Source of the DNA: Halorussus salilacus | Lineage (GTDB): Archaea; Halobacteriota; Halobacteria; Halobacteriales; Haladaptataceae | Direction of reading: 5' to 3' | Length of the DNA: 64,000 nucleotides | NCBI RefSeq assembly: GCF_024138125.1 | Contig: NZ_CP099993.1 | Location: forward strand, 1,116,001-1,180,000 | In this document: positions 34,094-42,443 of the stretch, piece after piece | Position numbering within the stretch: position 1 is the stretch's first letter | Layout: each line of letters begins with the position of its first letter | Notes under the pieces: model-generated | Database searches by the model: none | What the model saw: the letters and a program-made list of their open reading frames with translations, nothing else | Told to the model about the DNA's origin: nothing | Program-made: the position numbers and the translations under genes

Positions 34094-34624
34094 ATGAGCG
34101 ATTCCCGCGGGTTGGCGGTCGGCGAGCGGGTTCCGGACGTGACCGAGACGCTGGTCCGTCCCGACGGCGACAGAGCAGAGGCGACGCTGTCGGAGCTCTA
34201 CGACGAGAAACCGGTGCTGCTCTCGTTCTACACCAACGACTTCAGCCCCGACTGCATCGAGGAGTGGTGTTCGTTCCGCGACTACGACTGGTTCGCCAGC
34301 GGCGACGACGTGCGCGTGGTCGGGGTCAGCAAGTCCCGACCCTACACCCACCGGAAGTTCATCGACTACCTCGACCTGAACTTCCCGCTGTACGCCGACA
34401 CCGACCTCGCCATCTCCGACGCGTTCGGCGTGACCTACCGCGTGTTCAAGGTCGCCGCGCGGTCGCGCCGGTCGTGCTTCCTCGTGGACACCGACGGCGT
34501 GGTCCGGTACAAGTGGGTGGGCGAACACCCGCTGGACCCGACCCGCGACACCCCGCCGGTCGCCGACGTTCACGAGGCCATCGTCGAGGAGTTCGGCGAC
34601 GACCCCGAGACGTTCGGGTTCTGA
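34094..34624 (+). CDS. Peroxiredoxin (AhpC/TSA family) with conserved cysteine
   Basis: A 176-residue thioredoxin-fold protein. The peroxidatic cysteine is C54 in FYTNDFSPDC and a nearby C59 may be a resolving partner or structural. It also shows FIDYLDLNFPLYAD, AFGVTYRVFK and DTDGVVRYKWVGE. It should reduce peroxides in the cytoplasm with thioredoxin-like donors. It is a paralogue of the gene at 14045, whose equivalent residue is Thr. It is transcribed from the 86-base spacer opposite nfo, suggesting shared stress response, which is inference. Confidence 0.87.
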   Translation: MSDSRGLAVGERVPDVTETLVRPDGDRAEATLSELYDEKPVLLSFYTNDFSPDCIEEWCSFRDYDWFASGDDVRVVGVSKSRPYTHRKFIDYLDLNFPLYADTDLAISDAFGVTYRVFKVAARSRRSCFLVDTDGVVRYKWVGEHPLDPTRDTPPVADVHEAIVEEFGDDPETFGF

Positions 34625-34702
34625 TCGGAGCCTTTCGGAGTGCCGCATCCACCCACATATCAATAGCTACAAATATGCGGGTTCGAATGCACCAAACACC
34701 GA

Positions 34703-35323
34703 ATGTCGAAAGAGGAACAGAAGACGAACACACGAGCTCCGGAGACGGCGGAGAGAGACGTATTAGCGTCAGCTTGTGAGGAATCTCGTGAGGTTCTCGA
34801 CCACCAGTTATCCGTCCAAGAGGATATGGACGACAAAGCACTGTGGTCGGTTCGGAGTGCAGTTATCGTCCTCGGGTTATTACTTTCCGCAGGGTCACTA
34901 GGCAATCTCCCCCAATTCCTCACCCTTCCGTGGTACATTCACGGGGTCGTCGGTCTCGGAGTGGTTTCACTGCTTTTCTCAGTGCTTTTCGGTATCGGGA
35001 CGTATACGATGACGCGAACGTATCCTGGTATCGGACATCAACGCCGGATTGAGTCACACCAGGGAGAATACGACCGTCACGAATGGTATTCGCGCTTACT
35101 TTACGACTATCAGTTGTGGATTACCGGCCAAGAAGCGTGGAATGAGCAGAACGGTTTCTACCTCTTCGTCACTCACTCATTGTTGCTCTCGGGAACGGCG
35201 GCAATCGTACTCGCAGGCGTAATCAGTCTCTATACGATGTACAGTTCGGCCTCTCGAATCGCACTCGTGGTCGGCTCATCAGTTCCAGTATTGGCAGTGG
35301 TTTTATTGCTCCGGCGACGATAG
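34703..35323 (+). CDS. Four-TM membrane protein of lower GC, unknown function
   Basis: A 206-residue protein with a charged N-terminus (about 45 residues), two transmembrane segments (about 46-95), a soluble middle of about 70 residues rich in Tyr, His and Trp (RRIESHQGEYDRHEWYSRLL...), and two further segments (about 150-205). Base composition is less GC-rich than its neighbours and codon use is more even, suggesting transfer. It is followed 16 bases later by a 44-residue small protein. The two-TM/loop/two-TM shape occurs in several effector and immunity-type membrane proteins, but I see no diagnostic motif. Confidence 0.65.
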   Translation: MSKEEQKTNTRAPETAERDVLASACEESREVLDHQLSVQEDMDDKALWSVRSAVIVLGLLLSAGSLGNLPQFLTLPWYIHGVVGLGVVSLLFSVLFGIGTYTMTRTYPGIGHQRRIESHQGEYDRHEWYSRLLYDYQLWITGQEAWNEQNGFYLFVTHSLLLSGTAAIVLAGVISLYTMYSSASRIALVVGSSVPVLAVVLLLRRR

Positions 35324-35339
35324 AGCGAATCGAATACTA

Positions 35340-35474
35340 ATGGCTGACGTTCAGGACAACGATCCGAACGGTCATCGGTCACACAAAGCCCCGGCGTCCG
35401 TTCGGAAGTTGCTTGCACGACTCGGGTTCAAGCCGCCCCGAGAGCCGTCGGACCATTCTCACAGCGAAGAGTAG
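35340..35474 (+). CDS. Small 44-residue protein following the four-TM gene
   Basis: Starts at ATG 35340, 16 bases after the membrane-protein stop, and ends TAG at 35472-35474. The N-terminal half is polar (NDPNGHRSHKAP), the middle SVRKLLARLGFKPPRE is amphipathic and basic, and the tail is acidic. No known family. The reading is supported by position, haloarchaeal codon use and a clean stop just before the convergent lipoate-ligase gene. Confidence 0.5.
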   Translation: MADVQDNDPNGHRSHKAPASVRKLLARLGFKPPREPSDHSHSEE

Positions 35475-35476
35475 CG

Positions 35477-36364
35477 CTATTCCGTCGGGTCCTCGCGCTC
35501 CCGGACCCACGCGTCGCTCTCGAACTTCTCCGCCGCTCGCTCGCGCGCCCGCGACAGCTCGTCGTCGGTCCACGACCCCTCCTCGGCGTCGGCCCACTCT
35601 CGGAGGGCCTCCTCGACGGCCTCGACCGCTTCCTCGCGGCTCGGTCCCCCTCGCTCGCGAGCAGGGTCGCGCGCGGCGCGACCCTGCTCGCGCATCGTGG
35701 TCACGCGCTCGCGGAACTCCTCGGGAGTGGTGTCGGGGGCCGAGAAGACCCCGAGGTGGCGCTCGGCGTCGAGGTCGAACTTCAGCGAGCCGTGCTGGAT
35801 GACCGCGTCCTTCCGGCGGTACTGGGCGTTTCCGGATATCTTGCGCGCGTGCCCACCGCCACGGTCGGACGAGGCGGCTCCGGCCGCCGAGCCTCCGGCC
35901 ACCACGTCGTGGGCCGGGTGGAGTTCCCGGAGGTAGCACGCTGGCTGGTGGATGGCCGGAAGCTTCTCGTCGGTGAACCGGGCGTCGATTCCGAGTCGGT
36001 CGAACGCGTCGAAGACGGGTTCGCAGAGCAGTTCGTAGGTGTCCATCAGGTCGCCCGGGAGTTCGTCGGCGGGCGCGACGATGGAGTAGGAGATGTCACC
36101 GCGGCGGTCGTGGTAGATGCCGCCGCCGCCGGTGGGTCGCCGGGTGACGGTGATTCCCTCGCGGTCGCAGTACTCCCACGCCACGGTCTCGGGCTCCTGC
36201 CGGTAGCCCAGCGAGAGAGTGCTGGGGTCCCACTGGTAGACCCGAACGGTCCGCGGACCGCCCTCGGCGGCCGTCTCCGCGGCGATCTCGTCGAGCGCCA
36301 TGTTCATCGGTCCGCGGCGGGACTCCTCGCGAATCAGCCGCCACTCGCGGTCGGACAGCGCCAT
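35477..36364 (-). CDS. lplA: Lipoate-protein ligase A/BPL-LplA family
   Basis: A 295-residue protein of the LplA/LipM family, which attaches lipoate or octanoate to lipoyl domains. Motifs are GPMNMALDE near 18, VRVYQWDPSTLSLGYRQ near 40, TVTRRPTGGGGIYHDRRGDISYSIV near 71 (the lipoyl-adenylate loop) and GNAQYRRKDAVIQHGSLKFDLD near 178. The C-terminal accessory domain is acidic and helical. The start was set at ATG 36364; a GTG nine codons upstream is possible. A perfect inverted repeat (35656-35692) lies in the C-terminal domain. Confidence 0.85.
   Translation of the reverse strand: MALSDREWRLIREESRRGPMNMALDEIAAETAAEGGPRTVRVYQWDPSTLSLGYRQEPETVAWEYCDREGITVTRRPTGGGGIYHDRRGDISYSIVAPADELPGDLMDTYELLCEPVFDAFDRLGIDARFTDEKLPAIHQPACYLRELHPAHDVVAGGSAAGAASSDRGGGHARKISGNAQYRRKDAVIQHGSLKFDLDAERHLGVFSAPDTTPEEFRERVTTMREQGRAARDPARERGGPSREEAVEAVEEALREWADAEEGSWTDDELSRARERAAEKFESDAWVREREDPTE
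35656..35692. repeat. Perfect inverted repeat inside the lipoate-ligase gene
   Basis: Arms 35656-35672 and 35676-35692 (17 bp) with a 3-base centre. It encodes an Arg/Ala/Glu-rich loop in the C-terminal accessory domain. Confidence 0.88.
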
Positions 36365-36439
36365 GCCCGGGGGTTCGCGCGAGGCGACCAAGTGGGTTGC
36401 GAAGACCCGCCCCGCGAACGCGACGGCAAGAGTTAAGTG

Positions 36440-36457
36440 TTTTAGGTACGCCTAAAA
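36440..36457 (+). promoter_or_regulatory. TTTTAGG-tacg-CCTAAAA palindrome, DtxR-like operator
   Basis: A perfect 7-bp inverted repeat with a 4-base centre ends 4 bases before the ATG of a small protein. TTAGG half-sites are characteristic of DtxR-family metalloregulators, including those of iron genes in haloarchaea; the link to iron or manganese here is inference. Confidence 0.6.
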
Positions 36458-36461
36458 AGGT

Positions 36462-36581
36462 ATGGGGACGAAGCGACTCGGCAACAAGCGGGCGAAGCGG
36501 AGCCGGACGTGGGCGTACGTGTGCGCGACCCTGTTCGGCACGAGCGAAGGGTCGACCGCCGACGCCGCCGACGACCGATAG
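36462..36581 (+). CDS. Small basic-N-terminus protein under a TTAGG palindrome, 39 residues
   Basis: Starts at ATG 36462 and ends TAG at 36579-36581. The first 17 residues are strongly basic (MGTKRLGNKRAKRSRTW), the middle is short and hydrophobic with one Cys (AYVCATLFG), and the tail is Asp-rich. It is too short for a domain call. The palindromic operator 4 bases upstream argues that it is real and metal-regulated, perhaps as a leaderless transcript. It is 52 bases upstream of the YbhB-like gene. Confidence 0.55.
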   Translation: MGTKRLGNKRAKRSRTWAYVCATLFGTSEGSTADAADDR

Positions 36582-36633
36582 GCCGCCACGGCTATCAGGG
36601 CCGACGGCGAGTGGGAACGTTGGAGGGCCACCC

Positions 36634-37104
36634 ATGTCCGAACTCTCCTTTCGCACCCCGGCGTTCACACACGGCGAATCGATTCCGGCCAAGTACACCT
36701 GCGAGGGCGAAGACGTCTCCCCCGAGTTGACCGTCGGGAACGTCCCCGGCGACGCCGCGGCGCTCGCGGTGGTGGTCGACGACCCCGACGCGCCCGCGGG
36801 AACCTTCACCCACTGGTTGCTCTGGAACGTCCCCGCCGACACCGTCGAGCTCCCGGAGGGCGTGGCGGCCCGCGAGCAAGTCCCGGACCTCGGCGGGGCC
36901 AAGCAGGGCGAGAACGACTTCGGCGACGTGGGATACCGGGGACCGTGCCCGCCGGAGGGCGAGACCCACGAGTACCGGTTCACGCTGTACGTGCTCCACG
37001 AGGAACTCGACGTGGACGCGGGCGCGGTCCGCACGGAAGTGCAGGACGCGCTCGACGGCGCGACCGACGACTCCGCGCAGTTCACCGCCATCTTCGGACG
37101 CTGA
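36634..37104 (+). CDS. YbhB/YbcL-family (PEBP-like) protein
   Basis: A 156-residue protein of the phosphatidylethanolamine-binding/Raf-kinase-inhibitor-like superfamily. Hallmarks are YTCEGEDVSPELTVGNVP near 23, VVVDDPDAPAGTFTHWLLWNVP near 48 and GYRGPCPPEGETHEYRFTLYVL near 99. Bacterial and archaeal members are small cytoplasmic proteins of unclear role. The start was set at ATG 36634, preceded by GGAGGGCC, a good ribosome-binding site. Longer upstream readings overlap the 39-residue gene. Confidence 0.92.
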   Translation: MSELSFRTPAFTHGESIPAKYTCEGEDVSPELTVGNVPGDAAALAVVVDDPDAPAGTFTHWLLWNVPADTVELPEGVAAREQVPDLGGAKQGENDFGDVGYRGPCPPEGETHEYRFTLYVLHEELDVDAGAVRTEVQDALDGATDDSAQFTAIFGR

Positions 37105-37380
37105 CCGAGCGGGCCGGAACCGTCGGGGGAAGGGTCCGAGAAACGACCCGTTGAACCGCCCCGACGTTCGACACCTTTCGACCGGCGAATCGCGAGACGC
37201 CGGTTTTTCCGCACCTGCACCGCTTCTTCCGCGGGGTCGAGCGAGCGTCCCCGTCCCCCGGACGCGCGACATTTGGTATATCGGATAGTAGTTTATGGCA
37301 TGCGGGCGGCGGTCGCGTGACGCGGTCGGCGAGCCGCCGACGCGCGGGGCTTTTACCCGGCGGGCGTGTAGGCGGAGGTG

Positions 37381-38298
37381 ATGGTCCAGAACGTCGCGGG
37401 CATGCTGCGGGAGCTGGAGCCCGAGGACTTCCACCTGCTGTCGGGCGTCGAGCAGGGCATGCGGTTCTCGGAGTGGGTCGCTCGCGAGAAGATTCCGGAG
37501 TTCGCGCGGCTCACCCCCGAGGAGGTCGACTACCGGCTCGACAGGTGTCTCGACCGCGACCTCGTAGAGCGCAAGACGATACAGTACGAGGGCTATCGGC
37601 TCAAGTTCGAGGGGTACGACGCGCTCGCGCTCCACACCTTCGCCGAGCGCGAGTCCATCGAGGGGTTCGGCGCCCCCCTCGGGGTGGGCAAGGAGAGCGA
37701 CGTCTACGAGGTCCAGTCGTACAAACCGTTAGCGCTCAAGTACCACCGCGAGGGGTTCACCAACTTCCGGGAAGTGATGAAAGAGCGCGACTACACCTCC
37801 GACCGCGAGCACGTCTCGTGGCTCTACACCGCCCGGAAGGCGGCCGAGCGCGAGTACGACGCGCTCGAAACCCTCTATCCCGACGTTGCGGTCCCTCGAC
37901 CCGTCGACCACAACCGCCACGCCATCGTGATGGAGAAGATAGACGGCGTCGAGCTCTCGCGGACGAGACTCGAAGACGAGCAGGTGGTCCCGGTCCTCGA
38001 CCTGATACTCTCGGAGATGGCCGCCGCCTACGAGGAGGGGTACGTCCACGCCGACATGAGCGAGTACAACGTCTTCGTCAACAGCGAGGGCATCACCATC
38101 TTCGACTGGCCCCAGGCCACCCCGACCGACCACGAGAACGCCGAGGAGTTCCTCGAACGCGACGTGAAGAACGTGGTCGGATACTTCCGGCGGAAGTACC
38201 CCCGTCTGATGGTCGAGAACGTGGACTCGGCGGCGCTGGCGGCCGACATCGCCGAGAGCGCGTTCGAGACGGTCGGCGACTACGGGTCACAGGACTAG
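37381..38298 (+). CDS. rio2: RIO2-type serine/threonine protein kinase
   Basis: A 305-residue archaeal Rio2 involved in late maturation of the small ribosomal subunit. Residues 1-85 are the winged-helix domain specific to Rio2. The kinase domain shows [15 protein letters not shown] near 98, [14 protein letters not shown] near 118 (catalytic Lys), [10 protein letters not shown] near 181, [14 protein letters not shown] near 220 and IFDWPQA near 240. The start was taken at ATG 37381; the GTG directly before it is also in frame. The last 12 bases overlap a convergent DUF1328 gene. Confidence 0.95.
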   Translation: MVQNVAGMLRELEPEDFHLLSGVEQGMRFSEWVAREKIPEFARLTPEEVDYRLDRCLDRDLVERKTIQYEGYRLKFEGYDALALHTFAERESIEGFGAPLGVGKESDVYEVQSYKPLALKYHREGFTNFREVMKERDYTSDREHVSWLYTARKAAEREYDALETLYPDVAVPRPVDHNRHAIVMEKIDGVELSRTRLEDEQVVPVLDLILSEMAAAYEEGYVHADMSEYNVFVNSEGITIFDWPQATPTDHENAEEFLERDVKNVVGYFRRKYPRLMVENVDSAALAADIAESAFETVGDYGSQD

Positions 38299-38439
38299 CG
38301 ACACGACCGCCAGCACGAGGAACGCGATCACCAGCCACTTGGCGATGTCCATCGAGAGCCCCGCGACGCCGCCAGCCCCCAGCGCCCCCGCGATGAGCGC
38401 GAGCACGAAGAACGCGATGGCGAGTTCGAGAATCGCCAT
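38287..38439 (-). CDS. DUF1328-family small membrane protein
   Basis: A 50-residue protein with two transmembrane helices: [21 protein letters not shown] and [21 protein letters not shown]. Length, two-helix layout and the AGxxGxGG turn match the small DUF1328 family. It is encoded convergently with rio2 and overlaps its 3' end by 12 bases. Function unknown. The stop is TGA at 38287-38289. Confidence 0.85.
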   Translation of the reverse strand: MAILELAIAFFVLALIAGALGAGGVAGLSMDIAKWLVIAFLVLAVVSLVL

Positions 38440-38788
38440 GCTATCGACCCCCCGCTGGCCGCGTCGGTCGGTCGGCGATGCACTCGCGACGCGATTGGGT
38501 GAGCGTCATGGAGACGAGTAGGGCGGGAGCGTCCTTAGTTACCGGCCAGCTATACGGTCGAAATCCGGGATTGGCGAGCGCAAGCGACGGGAACGTCTGC
38601 AACGGAAGACGAAGGCCTTAAACCCGAACGACGAGAAATATCGGGTGACTCGCTGGGGAACGGGCACCAGCGGGCACCTGTGGGCCGCGGGCGCGCAGAA
38701 CTGCGCGCCCGCGGCCGCAGGACGGGATGTGGCCCTCGAAACGTCGGCGTTTCGGGCGCTGAACCACCCAACGCCCGTGGTGATACAC
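38440..38788. other. Leader and promoter region of rpl15e
   Basis: No gene seen. A TATA-like CCTTAAACCC lies at about 38614-38623. Downstream are a perfect 16-bp inverted repeat (38683-38716) and a smaller hairpin with arms CGAAACG and CGTTTCG at about 38737-38754, 40 bases before the L15e start. The long structured leader could be regulatory. Confidence 0.5.
38683..38716. repeat. Perfect inverted repeat in the rpl15e leader
   Basis: Arms 38683-38698 and 38701-38716 (16 bp) with an AA centre, 70 bases upstream of the L15e start. Confidence 0.85.
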
Positions 38789-39379
38789 ATGGCAAAGAGC
38801 TTCTATTCCCACATCAAGGAAGCGTGGAAGGACCCGGACGACGGCGATCTCGCCGAACTCCAGTGGCAGCGAAAGCAGGAGTGGCGCAAGCAGGGCGCTA
38901 TCGAGCGCATCGAACGCCCCACCCGCCTCGACAAGGCCCGCGAACTGGGCTACAAGGCAAAGCAGGGCGTCGTGGTGGCGCGCGTCAGCGTCCGCAAGGG
39001 CTCGGCCCGCAAGAAGCGGTTCACGGCCGGTCGGCGCTCGAAGCGCCAAGGCGTCAACCGCATCTACCGGCGCAAGAACCTCCAGCGCATCGCCGAGGAG
39101 CGTTCGAGCCGGAAGTACCGAAACCTCCGCGTCCTCAACTCCTACTGGGTCGGCGAGGACGGCAGTCAGAAGTGGTTCGAGGTCATCCTGCTCGACCCCG
39201 AGCATCCGGCCATCGAGAACGACGACGACCTCAACTGGATCTGCGACGACGCCCACAAGGGTCGGGCCTACCGCGGCCTGACCAGCGCGGGACAGAGCAA
39301 CCGCGGCCTCCAGCAGAAGGGCACGGGCACCGAGCACACCCGCCCGAGCAACAACAGCGGTCAGGGCCGCGCGAAGTAA
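38789..39379 (+). CDS. rpl15e: 50S ribosomal protein L15e
   Basis: A 196-residue protein of the archaeal/eukaryotic L15e family. It begins MAKSFYSHIKEAWKDP and contains RKQEWRKQGAIERIERPTRLDKARELGYKAKQG, RRSKRQGVNRI and RNLRVLNSYWVGEDG. It binds 23S rRNA. It is more basic than most proteins of the window, as expected for a ribosomal protein. Start ATG 38789. It appears to be a single-gene transcript. Confidence 0.97.
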   Translation: MAKSFYSHIKEAWKDPDDGDLAELQWQRKQEWRKQGAIERIERPTRLDKARELGYKAKQGVVVARVSVRKGSARKKRFTAGRRSKRQGVNRIYRRKNLQRIAEERSSRKYRNLRVLNSYWVGEDGSQKWFEVILLDPEHPAIENDDDLNWICDDAHKGRAYRGLTSAGQSNRGLQQKGTGTEHTRPSNNSGQGRAK

Positions 39380-39649
39380 CCGACCGAAACTGCACGCTTT
39401 GCGCCCATTTTCGTTCTTTTTCGCCCCGCGAGCGGTGCGATTCTGCGGAGGGCTTTGCAGTCGTCGTTGCTGTTAGCGCTTTCAGTGGCTCGACGAGAGA
39501 CGTGGTCGGCGGTTCGGATGCGGCGTCGAAGGAGTACAATTGCGACTCGCACGAGAGCCAGTAACTCCGACCGAAACCACAACCGCAACTGCATCCGCGA
39601 CCACGACAGCGACCGCGGATTTATACCCGAAACCGCCCAACCATCAAGC

Positions 39650-40465
39650 ATGAGCCTCTCGCTCGACCCGACCCAACTCGACCGCTACTCCCGGCACATC
39701 ATCATGGACGAGGTGGGCCCGGAGGGCCAGCAGGCCCTCCTCGACGCCGCGGTGCTGGTCGTCGGCGCGGGCGGCCTCGGCGCGCCCGTCATCCAGTACC
39801 TCGCGGCCGCGGGCGTGGGTACGCTCGGGGTCGCCGACGACGACGTGGTGGAACTCAGCAACCTCCAGCGCCAGATAATCCACGGTGACGACGACGTTGG
39901 GCGTCCGAAGGTCGAGTCGGCGGCCGACTTCGTCGCCGACCTCAACCCCGACGTGGACGTGCGGACCCACGACACTCGCGTCGAACCCGACAACGTGGAG
40001 GGCCTGATTTCGGACTACGACTTCGTGGTCGACGCGACCGACAACTTCCGGACGCGCTACCTCGTCAACGACGCCTGCACGCTCTCGGGCACCCCCTTCT
40101 CCCACGGTGCCATCTACAAGTTCGAGGGGCAGGTCACGACCTTCACGACCGAGGGGCCGTGTTACCGGTGTCTGTTCCCCGAAGCGCCGCCCGAGGGGAT
40201 GATCGCCGACTGCGCGAGTACGGGAGTTCTGGGCGTCCTGCCGGGCACCGTCGGGTGCATTCAGGCGACCGAGACCGTGAAGTGTCTACTCGGGGCGGGC
40301 GACCTCCTCGACGGCCGGATGGTGTTCTACGACGCCATGGCGATGAGCTTCGAGGAGGTCGAGTTCCGGCGGAATCCCGAGTGTCCGGTGTGCGGCGACG
40401 ACCCCATCGAGTCGGTGGCGCAGGTCGAGTACGCCGAGGAGTCGTGTCCCGTGAACGCCGACTGA
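39650..40465 (+). CDS. ubaA: E1-like activating enzyme UbaA (ThiF/MoeB/HesA family)
   Basis: A 271-residue adenylyltransferase that activates ubiquitin-like SAMP proteins for protein modification, tRNA thiolation and molybdopterin synthesis in haloarchaea. Features are DRYSRHIIMDEVGPEGQ at the start, GAGGLG at 39-44, R74/Q75 in SNLQRQIIH, D130 in VDATDN, zinc cysteines C171/C174 and C245/C248 and the likely catalytic C188. No C-terminal rhodanese domain, as in archaeal UbaA. A TATA box (GGATTTATACCC) lies about 35 bases before the ATG. It is the functional partner of ncsA at 19484. Confidence 0.93.
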   Translation: MSLSLDPTQLDRYSRHIIMDEVGPEGQQALLDAAVLVVGAGGLGAPVIQYLAAAGVGTLGVADDDVVELSNLQRQIIHGDDDVGRPKVESAADFVADLNPDVDVRTHDTRVEPDNVEGLISDYDFVVDATDNFRTRYLVNDACTLSGTPFSHGAIYKFEGQVTTFTTEGPCYRCLFPEAPPEGMIADCASTGVLGVLPGTVGCIQATETVKCLLGAGDLLDGRMVFYDAMAMSFEEVEFRRNPECPVCGDDPIESVAQVEYAEESCPVNAD

Positions 40466-40581
40466 CACTCGGAGGACCTCGCCAGCTTCATCGCCTCCGT
40501 CTACCGATTCCAGGGTTCTGGGAATCGCTCTCCCCTTATATGTTCTCCCGAATCCTTGCTTCACATGTGAGGTGACCGACG

Positions 40582-41148
40582 ATGGCAACCAAACAGATCG
40601 GCGGGGCGAATCAGTTCGAGAGCACTATCGGCGGGGTGACCGTCCGAGGGAAGGCCCACAGCCTGAGCGCGTGGTTCGTGCTCGCGCTACGGCTCATGAT
40701 GGGGTACGCGTTCCTCTACTCGGGCTGGGACAAGATCATGGCCGCCGAGCCGTTCAGCGCGGCTGGCTACCTGACCGGCGCGGTCCCTGACGCCAGCCCG
40801 ATGGCGGGCGTGTTCGCCGCGATGGGCAACACCCCGTGGTTCGTCGAGTTCGTGAACGTCGCGGTCCCGTGGGGAGAGCTCCTCATCGGACTCGCCCTCA
40901 TCGTCGGCGCGGTCGTCCGACTCGCCGCGTTCTGGGGCGCGTTCATGATGCTCATGTTCTACTTCGGCAACTGGGACGTGAGCCACGGAATCATCAACGG
41001 CGACTTCGCGTACATGCTCGTGTTCCTCGCGGTCGCGGCGTTCGGCGCAGGCCGCATCGTGGGACTCGACGCGCTCATCGAGAAGATCGACGTGGGCGGC
41101 CAGACGCTGGTCGAGCGCTACCCCAAGCTCCGGTACGTGCTGGGTTGA
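40582..41148 (+). CDS. DoxX-family membrane protein
   Basis: A 188-residue protein with four transmembrane helices typical of DoxX: WFVLALRLMMGYAFLYSGWDKIM near 31, NVAVPWGELLIGLALIVGAVVRLAAFWG near 91 and later IINGDFAYMLVFLAVAAFGAGRIVGLDALIE. DoxX was named for a subunit of archaeal thiosulfate:quinone oxidoreductase, but many relatives have unknown roles. No DoxD or sulfur gene is adjacent. The promoter may be the TATA-like CTTATATG about 50 bases upstream. Confidence 0.88.
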   Translation: MATKQIGGANQFESTIGGVTVRGKAHSLSAWFVLALRLMMGYAFLYSGWDKIMAAEPFSAAGYLTGAVPDASPMAGVFAAMGNTPWFVEFVNVAVPWGELLIGLALIVGAVVRLAAFWGAFMMLMFYFGNWDVSHGIINGDFAYMLVFLAVAAFGAGRIVGLDALIEKIDVGGQTLVERYPKLRYVLG

Positions 41149-41216
41149 ACCGAATAAATCTCTTTTCGATATATCGAATTTCCCAGACGGTCGCGTGACG
41201 GCGCGCTATCGAGCGG

Positions 41217-42293
41217 TCACACCTCCACCACTGACCCCTCCTCGGCGCTCTCGTAGACGGCCTCGATGGCCTCCACGTCCACCAGCCCGTGGCGACCGTC
41301 CGGGAGAATCTCGCCGCCGGTCCGGAGCTGGTGGGCGAAGTAGTCGAACTCCTCTAACATCTGGTCTCTCCGCTCGTATTCCACGTCGGCGCTCGTCTCG
41401 CCGACTTCGAGCGCGAACCCCCGGAACGCGCCGCCCATGAACGCGGGTTCGACGGTCAGTTCGCCCTCGGTGCCGACGACCTTGAGGTGGCCGCCCTCGT
41501 GGGCGTGCTGGCTCGCCGAGCAGGCCGCGAGCGTGCCGTCGTCGAACCGGACCTGGAAGGTCGCGCGCTCGTCGGGAACGTCGTCGAACGCCTCGTCCTC
41601 GGAGCGCGCGAACGCCGAGACCGCCTCGGGGTCGGCGTCGAGGACGAACCGCGCGGTGTTGAGGGGGTAGATGCCGAGGTCGGTGACCGACGCGCCGGGC
41701 CCGGCGAGGTCGGGGTCGAGCCGCCACTGGTCGGGGTCCGGAATCATCTCCAGCAACCGCTGGGACATGTGGCCGTGGACGAGGACTGGGTCGCCGAGAG
41801 CCCCGTCGGCGACGAGTTCGCGGGCGCGGCGTATCGCGGGTTCGGTCTGCATCCGGTAGGCCACCATCAGGGGCACCTCGTCCTCGCAGGCCTCGACCAT
41901 CCGACGGGCGCGCTCGGCGGTGGCCTCCATCGGCTTCTCGCAGAGGACTGCCTTGCCGAACTCGGCCGCGGACTCGGCGAATTCGAGGTGGGTGGCGTTG
42001 GGCGTGCAGACGTAGACCGCGTCGTAGTCGTCGGTCGCCTCGCCGTCGTGGAAGTCGTCGTAGGTGAGCGCGCGGGCGTCGGCGTCGGTCTCGTCGGCGA
42101 CCCCCTCGGCCTTCTCGGCGTCGCTACTGACGAGGACGCTCGTCTCGCAGAGTTCGGAGTCGGCGACCGCCGGAATGGCCTCCTCGCGGGTCCACCACCC
42201 CAACCCGACCATGGCGAACCGGACGGGGTCGAGGTCGGTCTCAGTCTGCCAGTCGCGCCGGTCGAAGTCGGCGAGCGCGTCGTGGATATCCAT
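41217..42293 (-). CDS. Gfo/Idh/MocA oxidoreductase, possibly D-xylose 1-dehydrogenase
   Basis: A 358-residue NADP-type dehydrogenase. The Rossmann motif reads [20 protein letters not shown] (about 24-43), with [12 protein letters not shown] near 95, [13 protein letters not shown] near 116 and a C-terminal alpha/beta domain with [16 protein letters not shown]. The [15 protein letters not shown]-terminus and GLGWWTRE pattern resemble haloarchaeal xylose dehydrogenases (Gfo6), but no pentose-degradation genes are adjacent. It starts at ATG 42293. A hairpin (42341-42377) lies upstream. Confidence 0.85.
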   Translation of the reverse strand: MDIHDALADFDRRDWQTETDLDPVRFAMVGLGWWTREEAIPAVADSELCETSVLVSSDAEKAEGVADETDADARALTYDDFHDGEATDDYDAVYVCTPNATHLEFAESAAEFGKAVLCEKPMEATAERARRMVEACEDEVPLMVAYRMQTEPAIRRARELVADGALGDPVLVHGHMSQRLLEMIPDPDQWRLDPDLAGPGASVTDLGIYPLNTARFVLDADPEAVSAFARSEDEAFDDVPDERATFQVRFDDGTLAACSASQHAHEGGHLKVVGTEGELTVEPAFMGGAFRGFALEVGETSADVEYERRDQMLEEFDYFAHQLRTGGEILPDGRHGLVDVEAIEAVYESAEEGSVVEV

Positions 42294-42340
42294 ACCCGAA
42301 CGTACACGCCCACCGGGACGTGCCTTTCGGGCGCATTCGG

Positions 42341-42377
42341 GGTCGCGGGGCGCGCCGCGTCGGCGCGCCCCGCGACC
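42341..42377. repeat. Perfect inverted repeat between two divergent genes
   Basis: Arms 42341-42357 and 42361-42377 (17 bp) with a 3-base centre. It lies in the divergent promoter region 42294-42443, so it is more likely an operator or a repeat than a terminator. Confidence 0.8.
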
Positions 42378-42443
42378 GGCCCGCAGGAGGCCTTGCTCGG
42401 ATGATTCAACGGATACATACCCCTCTGCCACCGAAGCCTTGGC

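Noticed and set aside
41166-41179. A 14-base perfect AT-rich palindrome as an operator
   Set aside because: It lies after the stops of two convergent genes, so no promoter is expected there; it may be part of a termination region.
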